Position numbers and translations under genes: made by a program | In this document: in pieces, positions 35,947-45,200 of the stretch | Layout of the letters: each line of letters begins with the position of its first letter | Position numbering within the stretch: position 1 is the stretch's first letter | The notes under the pieces: model-generated | What the model was told of the DNA's origin: nothing | The model's input: the letters and a program-made list of their open reading frames with translations, nothing else | Databases searched by the model: none | DNA from: Narthecium ossifragum | Lineage: Eukaryota; Streptophyta; Magnoliopsida; Dioscoreales; Nartheciaceae | NCBI GenBank assembly: GCA_963920575.1 | Contig: OY986967.1 | Span: 26,651,384-26,715,383 of the forward strand | DNA: 64,000 bases | Reading direction: 5' to 3'

Positions 35947-36834
35947 TTCCGAGTTCAGGTAATCTCAAGAGCGAAAGACGCATTCGGCTAATAGAGTTCG
36001 TCCGCCATTGGAGGCGTTGCTCGAGCTTAGAATGCAGGGAGACTTGGGGGTTTCTGAATCTAGGGTTTTTGGAAGTTATTCAGTATCATTATAGAGACCG
36101 GGATTCTTGACTCGAAATGGGGACACTTTCTAGTCGGGTCGGATTCCTCCCACCCATAAAAGAAGATCCGTGACTCATTATCAGCTAGTTAAGGTTTGAG
36201 CTCAATTCAAGCATCATTTCGAACGAGCTTTAATCGAGCTGGTGGCATTGCTATCGAGTTGATATACAGAGTTGACAACTGGTGCTTTGGAATCTCATAC
36301 GTTTCTTGCAAGAACCAAGAATAATGAGATTTTTTGTCAAGACCCCTAATATTAACTTTTGATACTTTAAAACCCCATACTAGTTAGGATTTCAAACAAA
36401 AAATACACGTACTAACGACGACGGTCAATATCAGTCAAGTTGGGCCATCCCTAGCTCAAACTAATGTTGATTCCAATCGACACATTCCAACTAAGCCTTT
36501 GAGATTGAGTAAAAGGAGAGGCCAGGGTTCAGAATGTTGAGAGTAGATATTTGAGATGGAATTGAGAGACTGGTTGTGATTTCAAATAAAATTATCAAAA
36601 TCCAACTAAATTCTTATGGCTAAGGACAATTCTAGCTTAAATTCTTCAAAAAAAAAAACCCCCAAAAAGTCAAAACATTAGAATGACAAAAGTTAATAAA
36701 TTACAAATACGAATAGTTGAATAATTATGATGCCGGGCGTGCACTGTTAGGATCCGCCGTCCGCGGCAAGCGCACCAAAGAAGCCAACGGCGACTCTTCA
36801 TCGTAAAGACCGTCTAAAGAAGTAGAAAAAAGGG
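35947..36834. other. Promoter side of the mitochondrial protein gene
   Basis: Intergenic DNA upstream of the minus-strand gene. No further gene seen. Transposon-derived sequence begins at about 36830. Confidence 0.45.
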
Positions 36835-37016
36835 GTTTTTGGCCAAAGCCCCAAATCTAGCCCCCTCCTTGTCCAGAGCCCCATGCATCTTGATAAACCC
36901 CCCACTTTCACTACTTGTAGATGAAAAACCCCAAAACACCTCAAAATGACACTAATACTCTTATTTTATTTTTCTTTTTTTATACCATCCTTTTTATACC
37001 AGATTAGATCAAATCA

Positions 37017-37640
37017 ACAGAGATGAAAATAGATCAGACAGATGAAAATAGATCAAGAGAGATGAAAATAGATCCGAGAGATGAAAATAGATCGGAGAGA
37101 TGAAAATAAATCGGAGAGATGAAAATAGATCAACAGAGATGAAAATAGATCAGAGAGATGAAAATAGATCAACTGAGATGAAAATAGATCGGAGAGATGA
37201 AAATAGATCAGACAGATGAAAATAGATCAACAGAGATGAAAATAGATCCGAGAGATGAAAATAGATCGGAGAGATGAAAATAGATCAACAGAGATGAAAA
37301 TAGATCGGACAGATGAAAATAGATCAAGAGAGATGAAAATAAATCCGAGAGATGAAAATAGATCAATAGAGATGAAAATAAATCGGAGAGATGAAAATAG
37401 ATCAATAGAGATGAAATTAGATCAGAGAGATGAAAATAGATCAGACAGATGAAAATAGATCAACTGAGATGAAAATAGATCCGAGAGATGAAAATAGATC
37501 ATAGAGATGAAAATAGATCAACAGAGATGAAAATAGATCAGAGAGATGAAAATAGATCAACAAAGATGAAAATATATTCGAGAGATGAAAATAGATCAAC
37601 AGAGATGAAAATAGATTAAAAAGATAGAAATGATCAGAAA
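37017..37640. repeat. Minisatellite of GATGAAAATAGATC units
   Basis: About 33 units alternating between roughly 17 and 20 bp, such as GAGATGAAAATAGATCAACA and GAGATGAAAATAGATCG. The frames it produces (Arg/Glu/Asn or Phe/Ser/Leu runs) are products of the repeat and not genes. Confidence 0.95.
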
Positions 37641-38200
37641 TATGAAAATGCATTTTTATCTTTCCATGATTTTCATCATTTCAACCGTATTTTTGTCTTT
37701 TTAAATTCATTTTCATCTTTCTAAATTCATTTTCATCTTTTTAAATGTATTTTCATCTTTCCAACATTTTCATCTTTTTAAATTCATTTTCATCTTTCTA
37801 AATGTATTTTCATCTTTTTAAAGGCATTTTCATCTTTTTAAATTCATTTTCATCTTTATAGATGCATTTTCATATGTTTAAATGCATTTTTATCTTGCAT
37901 GTATTTTCATCCTTTTAACTCTATTTTCATCATTTTAAATGTATTTTCTTTTTTTTAACTTTATTTTATCTTTTTAACTCTATTTTCATCATTTTAAATG
38001 TATTTTCTTCTTTTTAACTTTATTTTTATCTTATTAAATGTATTTTCATCTTTTTAAATTTATTTCCATCTTTCTAAATGCATTTTCATCTTTCTAAATT
38101 CATTTTCATCTCTCTAAATGCAATTTCATCTTTCTAAATTCATTTCTATCTTTTTAAATGCATTTTTCATCTTTCGTGCTTTTTTTATCTTTTTAACTCT
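37641..38200. repeat. Minisatellite of ATTTTCATCTTTTTAAAT units
   Basis: About 25 degenerate units, each with ATTTTCATC followed by a T/A spacer such as TTTTTAAATTC or TTTCTAAATGC. ATTTTCATC is the reverse complement of the GATGAAAAT core of the array next to it, so the two arrays can pair imperfectly. Confidence 0.9.
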
Positions 38201-38980
38201 TCAAATTACAACTAAATTGTCTGAAATTATCCAATAAGAGTCTCTTTAATCACCTCAACTTTTATTCTGTAATTTTGTTTTATCTTTTTCCATATTTTCC
38301 CTATTTTTTACCACTTTTTCCCTATTTTGTACCCCATTTTCCCATTTTCCTATTTTTTCCCAACATTTCTCTCTCCCCTTCCTCTATCTCCACCCCCCCG
38401 CTCGAATCCCACCACTTACCTATCACCCCACCTCTTTCCTCTATCCCGTCTTCCTACAGCCACATACCTCCACCATCCACCTACCTCCTAGCCACCTCTT
38501 TGTTGGACAACGACCATCTCCGGCGATCCCCTCTAATCTTGTCCCTCGCCGTCGATTTCGTCCACCACTCCGACCTATCATGCTCTCTCAGATCGACGCC
38601 ACGCTACTCCCCTCGCACCTAGCCGTCATGTACGGATCCGGCCACCCCACACCTCCATGATGTCGGATCTGGTCAGAGACAGGTTAGAGAGACCTCAGGT
38701 ATCCGGATCTGGGACCGGATGGGGACGAGGAGGCCGAAGGCGACGGTATGGAATAGTGGCGGCGCCGGATCTGTGAGAGGAGGAGCTTGGACTGGGGTTC
38801 CGTCGGAGATGGAGGGCCGCGGAGGGGGTGGACGGCGTCGTGACGAGGTCATGGGGGTTTGGAGACGTCGGAGTCCGTCAAGGAGGTCACGGGAAGTTCT
38901 CCTGTGGCCTTAGGGAGGTCCACGGGTGGTTGGACCGGTAGTGGTGACTTCCGCGACGGCGGACGGAAGTTGGGTGGCCG

Positions 38981-39156
38981 CGAGGGACGCTGGAGGTGGC
39001 GCAGTGGGAGCAAGCCGGGGGTGTCGGACGGCCGCGAGGGACGCTGGAGGTGGCGCAGTTGGAGGTGGCGCAGTGGGAGCAAGCCGGGGGTGTCGGACGG
39101 CCGCGAGGGACGCTGGAGGTGGCGCAGTGGGAGCAAGCCGGGGGTGTCGGACGGGG
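38981..39156. repeat. GC-rich tandem repeat, 54-bp unit
   Basis: Units starting CGAGGGACGCTGGAGGTGGC at 38981, 39035 and 39104. The second unit is lengthened by a 15-bp copy of TGGAGGTGGCGCAGT. All units share GAGCAAGCCGGGGGTGTCGG. Confidence 0.9.
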
Positions 39157-40218
39157 GCATTTTTGACTTTTTGATCATTAATGCATGACAGTTAATATGT
39201 GATGGGGTTTTCAGCTTAAAAATAAAGCTAATGGGGTTTTTCATGATAACTTTTATTAAACTGGTGTTATTGGCAATTGTCTATAGAAAAAAAGCAACAC
39301 GTATCATACGCTACTCCTAGAATCGTTCCAACATTTCTAGACTGGCCACATGGCCTATATCAAAGTACCTACTAAAAATACCCTCATCTTGTGATGGGAC
39401 CATATTAAGCCAATAGTCGTCCGCCACGTAAAACGATGGATGTTAATTAACATAACCTCACGGGCTAGCGAGCTTCATAATACTCCCCAGTTATATTACT
39501 CATTTATTTTTGAATTAATTGGTGTTTAGGTCCATAGTAAGGAAATATTTATCCAAAACTCCATATACATTTTCCTTAAGGTGTTTAATACCTTGTTGCT
39601 TAGCTGTATTTTTTTAATGTCTAAAATACCCTCCTATGACTCTTGGGCTTCCTGTAGAGAGACTTTAATCACATATGTGTTAACTGCATTTATGCATCCA
39701 TCTAACTACTTCTCTCCTCTCCACTCCAATCCCCGTACACATCTCATTCTCTCTCTCACTGCTTCTCTCCTCAATTGCATTTAATGCTACACATCTTTTT
39801 CTCTCTCTCACTATTTCTCTCCTCAATTGTACCTTCTTTAGTCGGCATCTCATCTTTTTTTCTATTTTTTTTTTGAAATCTGATGTCCTGCGTGGACCTC
39901 CCGTTTTTTTTCTTTTTTTTAAAAAAATTTTTGACAAGTAAATTATGTTTGCTGTTGTTAATTTTTGCAATTGGAAATCAAATTTTTCATAAATATTTTT
40001 TAATTTGTTTGACTAATTTTTGACTTAAATTACTTTCGACAAATCTACAATTACCCAAAAGTGGAAAGCAACTTGTACAAATTATATTCATCAGATACTT
40101 TCTACCAAATTATTCATCAGTTACTTTCCACCAAATTGTCACAATTATACATTTGGTAGAATTTTATTGTCATGTTTATTCACCGGTTACTTTCCACATT
40201 TGCTAGAATTTTATTGTC

Positions 40219-41400
40219 ATGTTTATTCACCGGTTACTTTCCATAAAGAGGTTGTTCATTAACCAGTTACTTTCCACCAACACTAGGTGTTTATTAACCA
40301 GTTACTTTCCACATTTGGTAGAATTTGATTGTCCTGTTATTCACCAGTTACTTTCCACCAACACTAGGTGTTTATTAACCAGTTACTTTCCACATTTGGT
40401 AGAATTTTATTGTCATGTTATTCACCAGTTACTTTCCATAAAGAGGTTGTTCATTAACCAGTTACTTTCCACCAACACTAGGTATTTATTAACCAGTTAC
40501 TTTACACATTTGGTAGAATTTGATTGTCATGTTATTCACCAGTTACTTTTCATAAAGAGGTTGTTCATTAACCAGTTACTTTCCACCAACACTAGGTGTT
40601 TATTAACCAGTTACTTTCCACATTTGATAGAATTTGATTGTCTTGTTATTCACCAATTACTTTCCATAAAGAGGTTGTTCATTAACCAGTTACTTTCCAC
40701 CAACACTAGGTGTTCATTAGCCAGTTACTTTCCACCAACACTAGGTGTTTATTAACCAGTTACTTTCCACATTTGGTAGAATTTGATTGTCATGTTATTC
40801 ACCAGTTACTTTCCATAAAGAGGTTGTTCATTAACCAGTTACTTTCCACCAACACTAGGTGTTTATTAACCAGTTACTTTCCACATTTGGTAGAATTTGA
40901 TTGTCATGTTATTCACCAGTTACTTTCCATAAAGAGGTTGTTCATTAACCAGTTACTTTCCACCAACACTAGGTGTTTATTAACCAGTTACTTTCCACAT
41001 TTGGTAGAATTTGATTGTCCTGTTATTCACCAGTTACTTTCCATGAAGAGGTTGTTCATTAACCAGTTACTTTCCACCAACACTAGGTGTTTATTAACCA
41101 GTTACTTTCCACATTTGGTAGAATTTGATTGTCCTGTTATTCACCAGTTACTTTCCATAAAGAGGTTGTTCATTAACCAGTTACTTTCCACCAACACTAG
41201 GTGTTTATTAACTAGTTACTTTCCACATTTGGTAGAATTTGATTGTCCTGTTATTCACCAGTTACTTTCCATAAAGAGGTTGTTCATTAACCAGTTACTT
41301 TCCACCAACACTAGGTGTTTATTAACCAGTTACTTTCCACATTTTGTAGAATTTTATTGTCCTATTTATTCACCAGTTACTTTCCACAATTATACATCAG
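40219..41400 (+). repeat. Tandem array with 114-bp unit built on CAGTTACTTTCCA
   Basis: The marker GTTGTTCATT recurs at 40446, 40560, 40674, 40823, 40937, 41051, 41165 and 41279. The spacing is 114 bp except for one 149-bp step, which carries an extra 35-bp subunit. Each unit has three copies of CAGTTACTTTCCA separated by different spacers, so the unit is itself a three-part repeat. Because 114 is divisible by three, long open frames appear that repeat a 38-residue block (HQLLSIKRLFINQLLSTNTR..). I regard these as by-products. Units are nearly identical, so expansion is recent. Confidence 0.95.
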
Positions 41401-41470
41401 TTACTTTCCATAAATTAACTCGTCTGAAAAATACAGCATGGAAAATACATCTGTTAGTTTCCATAAATTA

Positions 41471-41955
41471 AGCGCCGGCGGGATCATTGAGACGTCCTTC
41501 TCGCCTGGAAAATATAGCATGGAGGTCAGCTCGGCCGCCTATGACCAGCTCTGGCGGTTCGACATGGAAGCCTTACATGCAGACTTGATCAGAAGGTAAT
41601 TAACCCTAGCTAGCTAGCTAGCTAACCTCTCATCTTCTTCACCATATCATTCAATTTAAGTAGCATGCATGAACCCTAAACTACATGTTACAGGGGAATG
41701 GCAGAGGAGGATCCAAGTGCAGAGCATGGTCTAAGATAGCAATCCAGGACTACTCATTTGCCAATGATGGCCTTCTGGTCTGGTTTGCCATCAAAGATTG
41801 GGTCAAGGACTATGTCTCACACTACTATCCTGACTCAACCCTTGTAGTTGATGACCATGAGCTCCAAAATTGGTGAACAGAGGTCAGAACAAAAGGCCAT
41901 GCAGATAAGAAGGATGAGCCATGGTGGCCAAAATTAGAGACACGAGAAGATGAAC
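41471..41955 (+). pseudogene. Captured fragment of a 13-lipoxygenase (LOX2-type) gene
   Basis: Two partial exons and one intron. The first (41471-41595) reads [20 protein letters not shown], then [20 protein letters not shown]. The intron (41596-41693) keeps its GTAATT donor and GTTACAG acceptor. The second reads GMAEEDPSAEHGLR, then after a shift AIQDYSFANDGLLVWFAIKD, WVKDYVSHYYPDS, and [20 protein letters not shown]. This is the lipoxygenase catalytic domain well before the C-terminal iron ligands. Lesions: one base is missing at about 41736, putting TAG in frame, and a Trp codon is TGA at 41874-41876. It starts directly after the tandem array and ends in unrelated sequence, so only this slice was taken. 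No lipoxygenase activity is possible. Confidence 0.9.
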
Positions 41956-42110
41956 GGATGGGTTGTTTGGGGAAGACGAAAGGGCTTTGGCATGGATCGG
42001 GTCGGTCATGGACTGCTATATTTAAAAAAGGGGTATTTATGACTTTTTAGCATAGAAAGGTAGTAAACTCCTTAAGAAAGTTTAACAGCTCCTCTATGCC
42101 GTACTATATT

Positions 42111-42291
42111 TTATTTCAGCCCTTATTGACCCTTGGCCCTTTATTTTTCAACCGAGCTTTTTGGCACGAGGAAACGAACGTGAGGGAGGAAGAGATCTCG
42201 AATTTCACACATTAGTTCGATCTCGTCCTCATGGATTTGTAGTGGTTTTCGTTTGTGATCGGAGATCGAAGGAGATCGGCCGAGCTCTGCA
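42111..42291 (+). promoter_or_regulatory. Short proximal promoter and leader of the CLC-f type gene
   Basis: Only about 180 bp separate the apparent transposon end from the start codon. The segment has no clear TATA box at a fitting distance and becomes GA-rich toward the ATG. Core promoter elements may therefore lie inside the transposon or the gene may be TATA-less. Confidence 0.35.
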
Positions 42292-45200
42292 ATGTCCGGA
42301 GGAGGAGGAGGAGGTGGTGGTGGCATCTTCCAGATCGATGATACCAAGGCTCTCCTTAGATCGACGGGAACCATTTCCGACTCTGACATCGAGGCGCCGC
42401 CGCCGCCTTCAGCTTTGTCTCCGGCTTCGGCGGGGAGGAGGGGCGGGATCGGGGATCTCCTCCGACATCTTGACCGGGGGATATCGGGGCGGCGGCATAG
42501 CCGGCGGAATCAAGATCGCGGAGAATTTCTGGCGTCGCCGCTCGATGACCGGCCTAGTGATGAGCTCGGTGATGGCGCGCCCCCGGAGTGGGCGCTGCTG
42601 CTTATAGGGTGCCTCCTTGGGCTCGCCACGGGGCTTTGTGTTGCGGCTTTCAATCGGGGGGTGAGGATTCCTCTTTAGCACTCTTAAAGCTTTGTGTTTT
42701 TGTTCGTTTTGATCTTTGAATGCCTGGAGTTTTGGAGGGGTCTGGGTTCTTTGGTAGTGGTTAATTTGGCTTGTGATAGATCTCCATGTAGCACGTATAT
42801 GATTTAAAACAGAAAACTTCCCCTTACTCTATCTAGAAAGAAAATTGGATGAAGAGGAACTTAAATGTTAGTGGAGAACAATAGGAAAGTTAGTAATTTC
42901 TGACCTAAATCTAGGTGAATATGTCAAAATAGGTTATTTGACCTTCTGCTGATCCAAGTACTTAGGTGCTTGGGTCCACTAGGACTTAGATGGTTGTTGA
43001 GAATCATGTCTTTTAAGAATGGGAAAAGTTTTGACTGTTTCCTCTAAAAGCATTGCGTAATGGTGGCAGAGAATTATCATATTTCCATCTAATCTGCTTT
43101 TCTATTCCTTCACCAGGATTAGCAGTTGATTCACTTGCATATCCCATTTGAGGTCATTGACAACAAGCTCATCGTTATTCCCAATTTAATGGCAGTGAAA
43201 TAGTGTTACTGTATTGATCTTTTTTGCTCTAGATATTACATTACATTCTTACATAGTGGAGTTGCATGCAGTATTTTGTCCTTTGATACTTAATGTGGCA
43301 CCCGAAAAGATTGTTGATATATGATGTGTTTGATGAAACATATGCATGTCGTTAAACTCAGGTCCATGTAATACACGAATGGGCTTGGGCGGGTACACCA
43401 AATGAAGGTGCTGCTTGGCTCCGATTACAAAGACTGCAAGATACTTGGCATAGGATACTTTTGATTCCAGTGACAGGAGGAGTGGTGGTTGGCATGATGC
43501 ATGGATTACTTGAAATATTTGAACAGATAAAGCAGTCTAGATCCTCGCAGACGCAGAGCATTGATGTGTTGGCAGGAATTTTTCCGATGATAAAAGCTAT
43601 CCAAGCGGCTGTGACTTTAGGTACAGGTTGTTCTCTAGGCCCCGAGGGTCCTAGTGTTGATATTGGTAAATCATGTGCCTACGGGTGTTCAGAGATGATG
43701 GAAAACAATAGAGAAAGGAGGATTGCGCTTGTTGCTGCTGGTGCAGCTGCTGGAATTGCATCAGGTATGGTTTTGACATAACAGTTTCCCTGTTGCATGT
43801 AACTGTTTGCATCTTTGAATTGTTCTGCTTACTTTTATGTTGGATAAGTTTCGAGATCTTTCTAGATGTGGGTTTTTGTTTTTTCTTCAAATTTTATCTT
43901 TTCCTGTGTGTTATCTACGAGTGACAACTTCTTTTATTTCTTTTTCTTTAGAATTCTAATGAATTTTTTTTATTTTCATGAGCTTTCAGGATTCAATGCA
44001 GCAGTTGCTGGGTGCTTTTTTGCCATTGAGACTGTACTTAGGCCTCTGAGAGCGGAAAATTCACCTCCATTTACAACTGCTATGATTATTTTGGCATCTG
44101 TTATATCATCTACTGTATCAAACGTCTTACTTGGGGAGAGGCCTGCTTTCATAGTGCCGACGTATGAACTCAAATCTGCTGCTGGTATTTTATCTTATTA
44201 AACCCATATCCAAAGTATTAGAATTAGAAAATAGTAGAGATTCCGTGAAGGCATCTTGGTGACTGATATGAAGATTGCACAGGTTTTTGCATTATCAGAT
44301 GTACGCCGTGATGTGGATTTTTAGCTCTGAAAACCATGAAGCTTTAATCAGCAACATCTTTGACTTATACAGGGCTATAATTTTTGAATTAGCACTCATA
44401 GTCCATGTTACATTATCCACATTGACCACTTTTGTGGATTATACTCATCAGTTTACACTTGCATGCGACACTCACTATTTTAGGCTACAATTAGTAGTTT
44501 GCTTTCGTGATAGTTTTAACTTTCAGATATGTTGCAGAATACGTATCGAACGGTTTGCAAGAAACAATATAGTTTGTCATCTTTAACTTAATTTACATAT
44601 GATCTTACATTTCCTGAACTATGGCGGAGTGTTATCTCTTTGGTGAATGGATACAGTTAGTGCCTCAAACTAACAGGAATAGAATATTGGCCTACAAATA
44701 GAAATGGTTGTAAAAGTTTGAATTATTTCTGCTTGTTATTGAACATGCCGCTTTTATGAGCATGTACATTCTAGTCCTCTGTGGCTGATGAATTATTTAC
44801 TCTTGCAGAACTACCTTTGTATCTTATTCTAGGCATGCTGTGTGGGGCAGTCAGTGTGGTTTTCTCTCGATTGGTAATATGGTTCACAAAGTTGTTCGAC
44901 TATATAAAAGAAAGGTTTAATCTTCCTGCTGTAGTCTGCCCTGCATTAGGTGGTTTAGGGGCAGGAATGATAGCTCTCAAATATCCTGGAATTCTCTATT
45001 GGGGTTTCACCAATGTTGAAGAAATCCTGCACACAGGAAAGAGTGCCTCAGCACCTGGCATCTGGCTATTAGCTCAGCTCGCTGGTGCAAAAGTAGTGGC
45101 AACTGCCCTCTGCAAAGGTTCAGGGCTCGTAGGTGGACTTTATGCTCCAAGCTTAATGATTGGTGCTGCTGTTGGTGCTGTTTTTGGAGGTTCAGCTGCC

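Larger units (their letters stand above)
36835..39260. mobile_element. Probable non-autonomous transposon with minisatellites and GC-rich core
   Basis: A composite block: a C-rich left flank (repeated CCCCAAA and AAAACCCC motifs), two AT-rich minisatellites with complementary cores, a T-rich stretch with CCCTATTTT motifs, a GC-rich core (about 38480-39160) and a right flank with GGGGTTTT motifs mirroring the left. ATGAAAAACCCCA occurs at the left (near 36925) and, inverted, at the right (near 39240). This inverted arrangement suggests one element, but terminal repeats and a target duplication were not defined. Confidence 0.4.
39515..42110 (+). mobile_element. Gene-capturing non-autonomous transposon (Pack-type) with a lipoxygenase fragment
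   Basis: The left end TTAATTGGTGTTTAGGTCCA matches the element at 17343. Inside the ends, TTCCTTAAGGTGTTTAATAC (39572) is matched in inverted form at 42057-42079, 20 of 23 bases over the full segment, and both sides continue into AAATACCC-like sequence, indicating long, degenerate inverted ends as in Mutator-like elements. Between them lie AT-rich sequence, the 114-bp tandem array, and a captured lipoxygenase gene piece. No transposase is present. The exact outer ends and target duplication are not clear; the right end lies at about 42085-42115, just before the CLC-f type gene. Confidence 0.6.

Noticed and set aside
37208..37653. Repeat-encoded frames rich in FSSLLIYFHLSD or ENRSTEMKID
   Set aside because: Products of the minisatellite on both strands.
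40219..41400. CRISPR-like look of regular repeats
   Set aside because: Spacers are not unique, units are nearly identical, and the context is a plant nuclear transposon.
40219..41471. Two long frames (178 and 253 codons) with a repeated HQLLSIKRLFINQLL block
   Set aside because: They follow entirely from a 114-bp tandem repeat whose length is a multiple of three; no start context, no splice model and no known family. Not called as genes.
41685..41876. 63-codon frame beginning MLQGNGRGGS in the lipoxygenase fragment
   Set aside because: Its first part is intron end plus the wrong frame; the lipoxygenase match begins only after the frameshift. Treated as part of the pseudogene.
42161..42681. 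Overlapping frames on both strands at the start of the CLC-f type gene
   Set aside because: Shadows of the GC-rich first exon; only the frame from 42292 joins the conserved channel exons.
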